Source: Gammaproteobacteria bacterium
GTDB taxonomy: Bacteria; Pseudomonadota; Gammaproteobacteria; HK1
DNA length: 64,000 bases
Direction of reading: 5' to 3'
Assembly (NCBI GenBank): GCA_012103455.1
Contig: WLWT01000001.1
Location: forward strand, 1,846,001-1,910,000
The notes under the pieces were generated by a model, which saw nothing but the letters and a program-made list of their open reading frames with translations, was not told the origin of the DNA and ran no database searches. Position numbers and translations under genes: made by a program. Below, piece by piece: positions 27,870 through 36,419 of the stretch. Numbering within the stretch: position 1 is the first letter of the stretch; each line of letters starts with the position of its first letter.

Positions 27870-28095
27870 GAGCGGTAGCGGTTCTGGCTAGCGGTGTTGG
27901 ACAGCGAATTATGGTGCCCGCTTTGGAAACTGTGCAAGTCGGCTGTCCGTCAGGCAGCGGTGGTTTGATGGCAGCCGCATGTCACTCTTGTCGGAAGCGT
28001 AGTGCTTGTGTCGCGTTCACGGCTTGACCCGTTCCCATCCCCGGCCCTACAGTTTCGCGGGTCGCGCCACGGGCGAACCTCGATGCCATAATCTT

Positions 28096-28986
28096 ATGCC
28101 AGTACGAACCGGACCCATCGCTATCATGTTTGCCGACATGACCGACTCGACCAAGTTGTACGAGAAACTCGGCGACACGACGGCCGTAGAAGTCGTCAAT
28201 GGATGCATCAATACTCTGACGAAGGTAGTGGGTAATTACCAGGGACGGGTGATCAAAACCATTGGCGATGCGGTCATGTGCACTTTTCCCGAGGCCGTAT
28301 ACGCTGCCCTTGCAGCCAGTGATATGCACTTGAAAGTGCGGGAATTGTCCGCATCCAGTAAGACCAACATGCAGGTAAAAGTGGGCGTTCACTACGGCAC
28401 GGTGCTGGAAGAGGATAACGATATTTTCGGCGACGCGGTCAATGTCGCGGCGCGCCTGGCCTCGTTGGCCAAGCCCGATCAGAGTCTAGTGACGGATAAA
28501 GTCCACGGTGTGCTGCCAGCCGAATTGTCGTCGGCCATACGCTACTACGACAAGGTTGCTCTCAAAGGCAAATCCGAGCAGTTCGAGGTCTTCGAACTCA
28601 TTTGGGAAGTGAGCGACATGACGATGGCAGCCGACACGGCTCCCCCCGTCCCGCGCAAGGAACACTCTAGACTGAAGTTGAGCACGGGCGATCAGATGGT
28701 TGCCTTGGACTCCACGCACGACAGTGCAGTGCTGGGCCGTGCAAAAGATTGCCAGATTCAATGCACCGGCGCGCTCACCTCGCGCAAACACGCCATGATC
28801 GAGTACCGGCGGGGACGGTTTGTGCTGACCGATCAAAGTGTCAACGGTACCTATGTCAAGCCGGACGGGGAACTCAGTTTCGCGCTCAAGCGTGACCACT
28901 ACCGCCTTGAGGGCAGTGGCGCCATCGGACTTGGCGAAGCGCCCGAAGCCATGGGCGATATGATGATCCGCTACGAAGTGGAGTAG
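28096..28986 (+). CDS. Class III adenylate cyclase with C-terminal FHA domain
   Basis: A 296-residue protein from the ATG at 28096; in-frame codons upstream do not fit a domain. Residues 1-170 are a class III cyclase domain: metal-binding IMFADMTDST and KTIGDAVMCTF, and the substrate-binding region IFGDAVNVAARLASL. The lysine in VIKTIGD fits an adenine-specific enzyme. Residues about 210-296 are an FHA domain (LGRAKDCQIQ, LTSRKHAMIE, DQSVNGTYV), which binds phosphothreonine. The pairing suggests cAMP synthesis gated by a Ser/Thr kinase. No kinase or phosphatase lies near it. Confidence 0.92.
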   Translation: MPVRTGPIAIMFADMTDSTKLYEKLGDTTAVEVVNGCINTLTKVVGNYQGRVIKTIGDAVMCTFPEAVYAALAASDMHLKVRELSASSKTNMQVKVGVHYGTVLEEDNDIFGDAVNVAARLASLAKPDQSLVTDKVHGVLPAELSSAIRYYDKVALKGKSEQFEVFELIWEVSDMTMAADTAPPVPRKEHSRLKLSTGDQMVALDSTHDSAVLGRAKDCQIQCTGALTSRKHAMIEYRRGRFVLTDQSVNGTYVKPDGELSFALKRDHYRLEGSGAIGLGEAPEAMGDMMIRYEVE

Positions 28987-28989
28987 CGG

Positions 28990-30372
28990 CTAGAAGCCCG
29001 AGAGTTGCTGGGCGGTCGGCTCGGCACAGCAATACCAATTCTCCGTGTGATGGGCGATGGGCGCTCCTAGATATCGCTCATGCAGGGGCGGTGCCGGATG
29101 ACCTGCCGCGTCATGTGCTATTTGCCAGATCCTGGTGAAGGTTTGGGCACGGGTGAGGCCTGATGTGTAGGCCTGCTCCACGGTGGTTTGGAGTTGTGCT
29201 TGCAGCTCATCCACACGCCCGTCGCGATGAACCCACGGATAGCCGAGCATGGTTGGATCGAACGCTTTCACTAGCTCGGCAAAGCCCTTGATGTTGAAAA
29301 GATGTGAGCGGTTCGGGATAAGCAGGCGGATGGCGAGCTGAATAGGCGGCACGCTCTCGACCAATGAGAGCGTTACCAAGTCCCTTAGCAGTTGCAGGTA
29401 CCCCTCTAACGTGGTCCAAGGGGTGAAAGCGACGAAAGTGGGTGCGAAACCTATACGCAATTCATTCAACAAACGGGTGATGGCGAAAAAATCATCCCGG
29501 GTGTGGTTTTTGGCCAGGTGGGCCAAGATGGTGTCATCCACGCTCTCCACCGCGGAGATGATGAAACGGCAGCCGGTTTCTTTGAGTAGTGGGAGCCGTT
29601 TGCGGTACTTGAGCAGGTGCTCCACTTTGATGACAGCATCAAAAGTCAAGCCCGGGAACTCCGCATGCATCGCCCGCAATACCCGCTGCGCGTGCCCCGG
29701 ACCGTTGAAGAAATCCGGATCGCCAAAGGAGATGTGCTCCGCGCCCGCGGCCACTTGGGCACGGATATCGCTCATCACCACCTCCACCGGGATCGGGATG
29801 AAACGTCCCTGGTAAACCGGCACCACCGGGCAATGCCGGCAAAGATGCTTGCAGCCGCGGGTGGTCTCGGCGAAACCCATGGTGACTTCGCCGCCGCCCG
29901 CTAAGCGCAGGCGTGCGTGTTGCGCGAGTGGCGTCAGGCCGGAGCGATCGGGAATGATGAAGGAGACGGGCGCGCGGGCTGGCGCGGCGGGCTCTTGCCC
30001 CTGCTCGAGCGCGGTGGCTAATGCTTCCAATTCAGTCTCGAACTCGCCGCCCAATACGCTGTTGACCCCTTGTTCACGCAACCAGCTTTCATTGACGGGT
30101 GCGTACAGGCCATAAGCAACGATGTGTGCTTGCGGGGCCATGGCGCGGATTTTTGGCAATGCTTCGCCGGCAATGCGGGTAGCGGTGTGCATGGCTAACT
30201 GAATGCCGATGAGTTGCGCCGCCGCTAGCGGGGCGTCGCTCAAGCGCTGCACGCTCAAATCGATACAGTGAACTGTGTGGCCCCGGGTCCGTAGCCGCGC
30301 CGCGGGATGCGCTAGGCCAAAGGACTGGCGCCCGAGTTCGTACGGGTTGATGAGAACGGCGTTGATGCCCAT
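28990..30372 (-). CDS. B12-binding-like radical SAM protein with CCAEP tail
   Basis: About 460 residues from the ATG at 30372 (MGINAVLINPYELGRQSFGL). Residues 1-130 resemble a cobalamin-binding domain, and residues about 165-330 a radical SAM domain with CKHLCRHCPV (CxxxCxxC). The C-terminus is WYCCAEPTAQQLSGF. It matches the family known as CUAEP/CCAEP-tail radical SAM (seleno)proteins; here both residues are cysteine (TGC TGT), not selenocysteine. Family function is unknown. It stands divergent to dsrC. In-frame codons up to 30450 are probably not translated. Confidence 0.88.
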   Translation of the reverse strand: MGINAVLINPYELGRQSFGLAHPAARLRTRGHTVHCIDLSVQRLSDAPLAAAQLIGIQLAMHTATRIAGEALPKIRAMAPQAHIVAYGLYAPVNESWLREQGVNSVLGGEFETELEALATALEQGQEPAAPARAPVSFIIPDRSGLTPLAQHARLRLAGGGEVTMGFAETTRGCKHLCRHCPVVPVYQGRFIPIPVEVVMSDIRAQVAAGAEHISFGDPDFFNGPGHAQRVLRAMHAEFPGLTFDAVIKVEHLLKYRKRLPLLKETGCRFIISAVESVDDTILAHLAKNHTRDDFFAITRLLNELRIGFAPTFVAFTPWTTLEGYLQLLRDLVTLSLVESVPPIQLAIRLLIPNRSHLFNIKGFAELVKAFDPTMLGYPWVHRDGRVDELQAQLQTTVEQAYTSGLTRAQTFTRIWQIAHDAAGHPAPPLHERYLGAPIAHHTENWYCCAEPTAQQLSGF

Positions 30373-30482
30373 GTTGAAGATGTCCCTGTATTGCTTAGGC
30401 ACCACAATAGGCGAGCGCCATAATGGGTGAGCGCCATGGAAAAAGCGCAAGCGTGGTACCGAGCGGCTGTGAGAGTAAGGGT

Positions 30483-30815
30483 ATGAGCATAACCGTTGAC
30501 GGTGTGGAATTGGTGACCGATGAAGAAGGGTATCTGCGTGAACTCGGCGATTGGTCGGAACAAGTGGCGCGGGCCATGGCTGCCGCCGACGAAACGCAGT
30601 TAACGGGCAATCATTGGGAAGTCATCAACTTTCTGCGCGAATACTATCAGGAGTATCAGATCGCGCCGGCGGTGCGGTTGTTGACCCGGGCCATAGGCAA
30701 GCGCCTCGGCAAGGACAAAGGCAATAGCCGTTATCTCTACGAGCTGTTCCCGTACGGGCCGGCCAGGCAAGCCTGTAGGTACGCCGGTTTGCCCAAACCT
30801 ACAGGCTGCGTGTAA
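30483..30815 (+). CDS. dsrC: DsrC sulfur carrier protein
   Basis: A 110-residue DsrC/TusE-family protein from the ATG at 30483. The C-terminal arm is ACRYAGLPKPTGCV with two conserved cysteines ten residues apart, the form that carries a trisulfide for the reverse-acting sulfite reductase. TusE has only the last cysteine, so this is true DsrC. Upstream motifs GDWSEQVARAMA and HWEVINFLREYY are typical. The next gene, after 14 bases, is dsrM, as in sulfur oxidisers such as Allochromatium. It supports a sulfur-oxidising metabolism for the host. Confidence 0.95.
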   Translation: MSITVDGVELVTDEEGYLRELGDWSEQVARAMAAADETQLTGNHWEVINFLREYYQEYQIAPAVRLLTRAIGKRLGKDKGNSRYLYELFPYGPARQACRYAGLPKPTGCV

Positions 30816-30829
30816 TCGGGCGCGGCGGC

Positions 30830-31519
30830 ATGGATATCGTGTCGCTCGTATTTTTTATCGCATTCTACGGGTGCGCGGGTGTATTCATTGTCGGGCTTGC
30901 GGCCCGTATCTGGCGTTATGCACGCACGCCCGCGCCGCTTAAGATCCCTACCATGCCCGCGCCTAGAACCCACCTTGGCGTTTGCTGGCGTCTTAGCAAG
31001 GAACTGTTGTTCTTTGAGAGTCTATTTAAAGCGAGCAAGTGGACTTGGTTGTTCGGCTGGGTATTTCATGCCGCTCTGTGCGTAGTGCTGCTAAAACACC
31101 TGCGCTACTTCACCGAGCCCATCTGGCAGCCCGTCATCGCCATCCAAGGCTTTGCCTCAGGGGCCGCTATTGCCATGGCGGTAGCGTTACTGGGTTTGTG
31201 GCTCAGGCGGGTGCTGGTGGACCGGGTGCGTTACATCTCCACGCTCTCGGATCATTTGATGTTGGCCCTGTTGCTGGCTATTTGTGCTAGCGGGTTGGTG
31301 ATGCGTTACGTGGCGCCACCGAACATCGGTGGATTGACCACGTTCACGTTGGGTTTAGTTGAGTTCGAGCCGAAGGCGTTGCCGGGTGATGCGTGGTTAA
31401 TACTTCACTTGCTGCTAGTGCTGTTATTGATAGCGGTATTTCCGTTTAGCAAATTAGTGCATGCGCCGGCCCTGTTGTTCAGCCCGACCCGCTATCAGAA
31501 AGATGATGGGAGACATTGA
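30830..31519 (+). CDS. dsrM: DsrM, haem b membrane subunit of the DsrMKJOP complex (3' end probably cut)
   Basis: A 229-residue inner-membrane protein with about six hydrophobic segments, of the NarI/DsrM type. DsrM marks include PAPLKIPTMPAP, LLFFESLFKASKWTWLFGW, LLKHLRYFTEP and RVRYISTLSDHLMLALLL. DsrM passes electrons between the quinone pool and the DsrK subunit. The frame ends FSPTRYQKDDGRH. Known DsrM proteins continue for about 15-20 more residues. No dsrK follows; the next sequence is an M24 peptidase remnant on the other strand, so the operon is broken at about 31500-31525. Confidence 0.9.
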   Translation: MDIVSLVFFIAFYGCAGVFIVGLAARIWRYARTPAPLKIPTMPAPRTHLGVCWRLSKELLFFESLFKASKWTWLFGWVFHAALCVVLLKHLRYFTEPIWQPVIAIQGFASGAAIAMAVALLGLWLRRVLVDRVRYISTLSDHLMLALLLAICASGLVMRYVAPPNIGGLTTFTLGLVEFEPKALPGDAWLILHLLLVLLLIAVFPFSKLVHAPALLFSPTRYQKDDGRH

Positions 31520-32060
31520 TGCCGAAGGGATCCACAACGCTCGCGCAGGGCTCGGTAAACCCTCTTGGACCCTCCTTCGTGACGTAGAAGTGATCCTCCA
31601 ACCGGACGCCGAACCCACTATAGATACAGACTCATGGGTTCGTTGGAAAAACACATGCTTTGGTGCCAGCGGTGTGGTGTTGCCCCGCACCAGGCAGGTC
31701 CATTCGTGTACCTCAAGACCGATACCGTAACCCGTCCGGTGCGGTAGACCCGGGACGGCGTAACCCGGGCCGAAGCCGGCCGCCTCGACGATCCGTCTGG
31801 CCGCCGCGTCCACGGTTTCGCATGGAACGCCCGGTTGAACCGCTTCAAAAGCTGCCGTTTGCGCCTCTAACCCGGTGTTCCACACGCTTGCCTGGCGCGC
31901 CGTGGGCGCGCCGAATACATCCATCTGCTTCGGAGGCCCATTTCGACAACTGTGCCATCGACGAGGGCTTGCAGTGGCATCCGCAACCAACTGAAGACAA
32001 CGGACGCCAAGGTGGCGGCCCGCTCTAGGGTTGCATCGCGGGCCCGCAGCCGGGCCGGTC
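31520..32060 (-). pseudogene. M24 peptidase (Xaa-Pro dipeptidase type) remnant
   Basis: The minus strand encodes the C-terminal half of an M24 metallopeptidase in pieces: AQTAAFEAVQPGVPCETVDA, AAGFGPGYAVPGLPHRTGYG with GLEVHEW, then after a frame change SMCFSNEPMSLYL, and in a third frame DHFYV-like sequence. At least two frameshifts break the gene, and the N-terminal half is missing. It is a decayed fragment. It abuts the cut dsrM end on one side and an IS91 end on the other. Confidence 0.8.
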
Positions 32061-32144
32061 CAAAGGGCGAATGCGCTCACCGTGACCGGCGGTTGCGTGG
32101 TCCCGCTGGACCGCAGCGGTGTGCGGTGCAACGAATCGGCGGGG

Positions 32145-32495
32145 GATAGGAAATTGGGGATAGGAAATTTAAGCGGCCTTTGGGGCAGCATGGCTGAGTC
32201 TCGAGGTAAGGTTCATAAGGCGAAGCCCCGGGACCCCCCATCGGCGCAGCGAGGGGCTTGGACCAGGCCCTACGTCAGGCGCGTCGCTCGCCGGCAGCCG
32301 TTGCGATTGAATCTGAGGGTGTGTTTGTCGTGACGTGCGTTAACCGCGGGCCATGGGCTCGAATGGCACAAGCTATTGGTGGGCTCGGCGCGGCCTTGAT
32401 GCCATCGTGCCATCAGGGGGCTCGGTGACAACCGCAACGACACACCCCCTCACCCTCGCAGCGTGGGCAGCTGGCTCAGTGGAGATAATTGCAGC
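32145..32495 (-). mobile_element. IS91-family element remnant 1 (transposase 3' side)
   Basis: About 350 bases nearly identical to parts of remnants 2 and 3 (33337-33840, 36420-36900), starting at GGATAGGAAATTTAAGCGGC. The other copies run into the C-terminal transposase codons (LKRVFAID region); this one has lost most of them. It represents the end next to the C-terminus of the transposase, the replication-origin side in this family. A short duplication GGGGATAGGAAATT lies at the tip. Confidence 0.75.
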
Positions 32496-32646
32496 ACCGA
32501 GTAGCTAGTATAGCATGTTGGCCGAACTAAATGTGGAAACCTTGGCAAAAAGATTGGTTGTTTGTTTGGACAATGTCTGAGGCCATATTTTTTCATCCAT
32601 GTAAATAATGTCCATAAGCGGCATGTGATTGACGAGGTGATTTTTT

Positions 32647-33156
32647 ATGAACACAATTCCTACCACCGACCTTCCTGTTGTTATAAAGCGTGTCGCCAAG
32701 AAAGGTCGTGGCATTTTCGCACGCCAAGATTTTGAATCGGATGAAATTGTAATCATCGGTACACCTGTTGTTACTTCTGTGGAACGCACATGGCAAACGC
32801 TTCAAATCGATGTCGATACACACGTTCGAGTCGATGAACCATTTGAGCTAGTGAATCATTCGTGTGACCCAAATTGTGGTGTCAGAGCCAACGAAGTAGG
32901 TGGATATGATCTCGTCGCAAGGCGCAAGATTTACACAGGAGACGAGATCAATTTCGATTATGCCATGACGGAATGGATTTCCATCGCAGTATCCGATTGC
33001 CACTGTGGCACTGATCTGTGCCGAGGGAAAATTCTTGGCGGCAAGTATCTGTCACCAGAATTTCTGAAGAAATATGAAGGCTTCCTCACTCCGTACTATA
33101 GCAAGCTATTAATGACTGAGGTAAATGATTCCTCGCATATATTACATGAAAAGTAA
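32647..33156 (+). CDS. SET-domain protein (putative lysine methyltransferase)
   Basis: A 169-residue stand-alone SET domain. It starts VIKRVAKKGRGIFARQDFES, then has the SAM and substrate site NHSCDPNCG and the catalytic region GDEINFDYAM. A post-SET-like zinc cluster CHCGTDLCRG follows. SET proteins transfer methyl groups from SAM to lysine; bacterial ones often come by transfer. The gene is AT-rich compared with its surroundings and lies between two IS91 remnants, which fits capture by such an element. It appears intact. Only a weak ribosome binding site is visible. Confidence 0.88.
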   Translation: MNTIPTTDLPVVIKRVAKKGRGIFARQDFESDEIVIIGTPVVTSVERTWQTLQIDVDTHVRVDEPFELVNHSCDPNCGVRANEVGGYDLVARRKIYTGDEINFDYAMTEWISIAVSDCHCGTDLCRGKILGGKYLSPEFLKKYEGFLTPYYSKLLMTEVNDSSHILHEK

Positions 33157-33336
33157 TTTGACTGTGGATTTGGAGCTTTTTTCTGCTTACCCTTTTTTCC
33201 TTAGAACTTGCCGGAAGTACAGTCGCAACTGTGGCGCGACAACGATAACAGCTATCTTTAATCAGTAAACTTGTTGCGCAAGAGCACAGTACCCCTCAAT
33301 CATTGTTTAAACGGACTCAGCAGAAGTACGTGGCAG
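33157..33336. other. Spacer with no recognised feature
   Basis: AT-richer sequence between the SET gene and IS91 remnant 2. I see no gene or clear structured element. It may be carried along with the SET gene. Confidence 0.4.
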
Positions 33337-33840
33337 GGGATGGGGATGGGGATGGGAAATTTAAGCGGCCTTTGGGGCAGCATGGCTGAGTCTCGAGGTA
33401 GGTTCATAAGGCGAAGCCCAAGGGACCACCCATAGGCGCAGCGAGGGGCTTGGACGAGGCCCTGCGTCAGGCGCGTCGCTCGCCGACAGCCGTGGCGATT
33501 GAATCTGAGGGCGTGTTTGTCGTGACGTGCGTTAACCGCGGGCCATGGGCTCGAATGGCACAAGCTATTGGTGGGCTCAGCGCGGCATGGATGCCATGGT
33601 GCCATCAGGGGGCTCGGTGCGGCGGCGGTTAAGGTGTTGGCGGCTCCGAGCCCTCACCCCTGGCTCGGTGACAACCGCACTGACACGCCCCTCACCCTGG
33701 CAGCGTGGGCCGCGGCGGCTATCGATAGCGAATACGCGTTTCAATGGAGCCCGCCCGTTCGGTGGCGCGCTGGGCGGCCCATCATCTTCGCTGGGATTGG
33801 AGCGGGGGTGCATTGGCCCGAGCCCGGAGGCGTTTGATAA
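33337..33840 (-). mobile_element. IS91-family element remnant 2 (transposase 3' part)
   Basis: The minus strand of the inner side encodes the end of an IS91-family transposase: RAPLKRVFAIDSRRGP then GRVSAVVTEPGVRARS, in place of the family zinc-finger and tail regions. Stops and frame changes disrupt it. The low-coordinate side matches remnants 1 and 3 closely. A run of GGGGAT repeats at 33337-33355 marks the tip. Confidence 0.8.
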
Positions 33841-33868
33841 GCCTCCATTGCCTTCAATTTTATCCATA

Positions 33869-33944
33869 GGACTTACGCAAATGGATTTATTTGCCCCCTA
33901 ACTTCCCAAATCGTGGGAGGTTAGGGGGCAAACTGCGTAAGTCC
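33869..33944. repeat. 76-bp palindromic repeat, cyanobacterial MITE type
   Basis: Nearly perfect palindrome with outer arms GGACTTACGCA/TGCGTAAGTCC and inner arms TTTGCCCCCTAAC/GTTAGGGGGCAAA-type. Short palindromes with ACTTACGC ends and CCCCCTAAC cores are a familiar type in filamentous cyanobacteria, from general knowledge. It lies just upstream of the PLP-enzyme gene. A second, less perfect copy lies at 36140-36200. Confidence 0.85.
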
Positions 33945-34048
33945 CGATCCATCTCCCTCCGGGAGTCTCTTGGAAGCCCCCGCTATACCGCAACAGCGTT
34001 AGCGGCGAGAATATATTACCATTATTATTGAAATAACGGAGAGCGACA

Positions 34049-35527
34049 ATGCCCGCAAAAACCAAGCTTAAAACCGTCGCAGACGCGATCGCTCGGTCGC
34101 ACAATCTGCTGGGAAAATTGCGCGATCGCAACGTCCTTTCCCGATCCGCCTACGGCGCAATCAACGCAGAAGTTGACCAATTTTTCGAGTATCTCTGGAG
34201 TATCGCCGACCTTCCTGCTGAGGACTATTGGACAGAGTTTCGACACGAGTTCGGGTTCGCCGGCGAGTCGCCACAGCAGCAATACATCCCGATGAATGCG
34301 GCCAACCTTTGTCCCGAACCTACTCCACTGCTCAATGCGATGAATCAGCTACGGGCTGAATACAATCTCAATGTGGCCCAACAGACCCGGATGGGGGAAG
34401 GAATTCGCGTAGAGCAAGTTGAAGCCACTCGCACAGCACTGGCCATCGGACTAGGAGTACCGGAAGACGCGGCGGATCCCGATTACAATCGCTTGGCTAT
34501 CCTCCGCAATGCGAGCGAAGGGAACAACGCCATCAACTGCGGCTATCGCAAGTGGACGGAAACGACAACACCCAGCGAACGAGACAACGTGGTGTTGTGG
34601 AAAGAGAACCACCCCACAAACTTCACTGCATGGCAATTGCGCGCGGGCTGGACTGCCGAAGCCCCCGACCAATCGCTGTTCGAAATCAGGGAAGTCGATT
34701 TTGTCTCCACCGTCTCAGAAACAGACATCCTGGCAGCATTCACCGATAAAATGGATGATAAGACACGCTTCGTGTCTTACTCCCAGACCTCCAATGGGTC
34801 TGGCCTTCGCCTCCCGGACTCTGTCCGCCAAGGCATTTGGACTAGGGCAAACGAACTGGGGAACTGCCACGTCCATGTAGATGGCACAATGGAGTGGGGT
34901 GGAGCACCCATCAATCTGCAATACGGCCACAGTTTCGTCTCCAGTGGGCATAAGTGGTTCTTGGGACCGAAGCAAACCGGCATCCTCTACATGACCGCAG
35001 ACAAGGTTGAGAATTTTGAGCCGAGTATTTTCGCCTACAACTACAAAATCGAAGTTCCCAGCGATTGGCAAGACATTCCTGTAATGAACCCATTTTCACT
35101 GCGTTTCGAAATGCTGGGCCAACGGGATGACGTTGACATCATTGTCCTGTTTTGGACGCAGGAAATGTGGAATGTGTTGAACGAAATTGGTGCAGAGGAT
35201 TCGGAAAAGGATCCCTACCAGAGGGTGCAATATCTGGCCCAATACCTGAAAACCGAGCTTCAGAATGCAGGTTGGGAACTGGTCACACCGTTTGACGAAA
35301 CTCGCAGCCGTGGTGTGGTTCGCGTGCAGGCGCCGAGGAGTTCTGACATCGGGACAACCTCGCTCTACGATTACATCTACGAATCCCATCACATCGCTGG
35401 ATCGAGCGGTGGCAGCACGCCAGAGACAGAAACCTTTCGCCTGTGTCCGCATATCTATAACAATCTTGCGGACATTAACCGAGCAATTGACGGCATGAAC
35501 AGCTGGCCCGATCGAGCGTCGCAATGA
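34049..35527 (+). CDS. Class V aminotransferase-fold PLP enzyme
   Basis: A 492-residue enzyme of the aspartate-aminotransferase fold, class V (the isopenicillin-N epimerase/cysteine desulfurase-like group). The PLP lysine is in SFVSSGHKWFLGPKQTG, preceded by the cofactor-binding Asp region CHVHVDGTMEW. An N-terminal extra helical region of about 85 residues precedes the fold. It may act as an epimerase, desulfurase or transaminase; I cannot choose. Codon use and the flanking palindromes suggest transfer from a cyanobacterium. The last base-pairs overlap the next ORF (ATGA). Confidence 0.85.
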   Translation: MPAKTKLKTVADAIARSHNLLGKLRDRNVLSRSAYGAINAEVDQFFEYLWSIADLPAEDYWTEFRHEFGFAGESPQQQYIPMNAANLCPEPTPLLNAMNQLRAEYNLNVAQQTRMGEGIRVEQVEATRTALAIGLGVPEDAADPDYNRLAILRNASEGNNAINCGYRKWTETTTPSERDNVVLWKENHPTNFTAWQLRAGWTAEAPDQSLFEIREVDFVSTVSETDILAAFTDKMDDKTRFVSYSQTSNGSGLRLPDSVRQGIWTRANELGNCHVHVDGTMEWGGAPINLQYGHSFVSSGHKWFLGPKQTGILYMTADKVENFEPSIFAYNYKIEVPSDWQDIPVMNPFSLRFEMLGQRDDVDIIVLFWTQEMWNVLNEIGAEDSEKDPYQRVQYLAQYLKTELQNAGWELVTPFDETRSRGVVRVQAPRSSDIGTTSLYDYIYESHHIAGSSGGSTPETETFRLCPHIYNNLADINRAIDGMNSWPDRASQ

Positions 35528-35838
35528 TGCCAAGATTCAAGCTATGTAACCCGAGTTCGCTCCAGCTAGAGACGGAAACCAAGGCACGTTTGCGGCCTTT
35601 CCTCTACAAGTACGAGATGACGCCGTTGGAGGATATGGATTTGAGCGACGTGGATGACGCGGTTGCCGACTATCAAAATTCGGCCACTTTTGCTGAGTTT
35701 GCAACGGTAACCAAGCCCACAGTTGAAGCATTCCTCGCCCGATTCCAAGAGATAGATAGCGCTGCTGCTCCACCAGAAGATAAGGATGTTACGCAATCGA
35801 TGATTCAGCACGAGACAGCGATTCTGACGGGTGCATAG
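35524..35838 (+). CDS. Hypothetical protein, coupled to the PLP enzyme
   Basis: A 104-residue soluble protein (MMPRFKLCNPSSLQLETETK). Its ATG overlaps the stop of the preceding PLP enzyme (ATGA), so the two are coupled. It is acidic in the middle (DMDLSDVDDAVADY) and has no signal or membrane segment. No family is recognised. It probably came with the same transferred cassette. Confidence 0.6.
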   Translation: MMPRFKLCNPSSLQLETETKARLRPFLYKYEMTPLEDMDLSDVDDAVADYQNSATFAEFATVTKPTVEAFLARFQEIDSAAAPPEDKDVTQSMIQHETAILTGA

Positions 35839-35876
35839 CAAGTTTGCTCTTTGCCGCCTAACGCCTAAAGCATACC

Positions 35877-36059
35877 TTGAGCGAAGTCGTAGGGGCGCGG
35901 CTACACAAACAAAGCCCGGAGCAGGCTATTGGTTACAAAGTTGAAATGCTCCCGATTCTGACTTGGCTGGATTTAGAGAGCGCTGGCCCCAATGAGGAAT
36001 CCCTGGATGCCATGATTGCGGAGCTGCAGTATCCACTGCCTGAGCCTAGAGGCGCTTGA
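35877..36059 (+). CDS. Short ORF, possible gene fragment
   Basis: Sixty residues from a TTG start. The part VEMLPILTWLDLESAGPNEE with an acidic end looks like coding sequence, but the ORF is short and lies between a transferred cassette and a palindromic repeat. It is likely a remnant of a longer gene. Confidence 0.3.
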   Translation: MSEVVGARLHKQSPEQAIGYKVEMLPILTWLDLESAGPNEESLDAMIAELQYPLPEPRGA

Positions 36060-36139
36060 GGTTTGTAGCCCGCGATAAAAGGATTTTCTCGTTACCAGGC
36101 ACAATCTGGTAACCATTGCGCTCGATCCACTCACGAAAA

Positions 36140-36200
36140 GGACTTACGCAGTTGCCCCCTAACCCCCCGGATTTGGGGGGTTAGGGGGCAAAGTAAATCC
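36140..36200. repeat. Second palindromic repeat of cyanobacterial type
   Basis: A degenerate copy of the repeat at 33869: left arm GGACTTACGCA, core CCCCCTAACCCCCC with its complement GGGGGGTTAGGGGG, and right arm decayed to AGTAAATCC. The two repeats bracket the PLP-enzyme cassette. Confidence 0.8.
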
Positions 36201-36202
36201 AG

Positions 36203-36418
36203 TTGCGCCAATGGTACAGCGACGACTATCGAGGGTTTCAAACCTACTTTGATGCAGCCGTGGAAAATGTCAAGTCCATTCCCGAAGACACCGATGAAGA
36301 CGTCAAGTACGACTGGAAAGATAAGGGCATTGACGACCTGTGCGCATTTTTCGAGGAATGGTATGCCTGGTTGCCCGACGTGCCCACGGGTTTAAATTAC
36401 ATTCAAAAGTTTAGCTGA
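36203..36418 (+). CDS. Gene fragment, unknown protein
   Basis: Open frame of 71 residues: a basic and aromatic start (RQWYSDDYRGFQTYFDAAVE) and DLCAFFEEWYAWLPDVPTGL. The amino-acid pattern looks like real protein, probably the inner part of a longer gene cut by the IS91 remnant that follows at 36420. No family is recognised with confidence. Confidence 0.4.
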   Translation: MRQWYSDDYRGFQTYFDAAVENVKSIPEDTDEDVKYDWKDKGIDDLCAFFEEWYAWLPDVPTGLNYIQKFS

Positions 36419-36419
36419 G

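Noticed and set aside
30350..30420. Selenocysteine codon in the radical SAM protein tail
   Set aside because: The tail codons are TGC TGT, both cysteine; no in-frame TGA is present.
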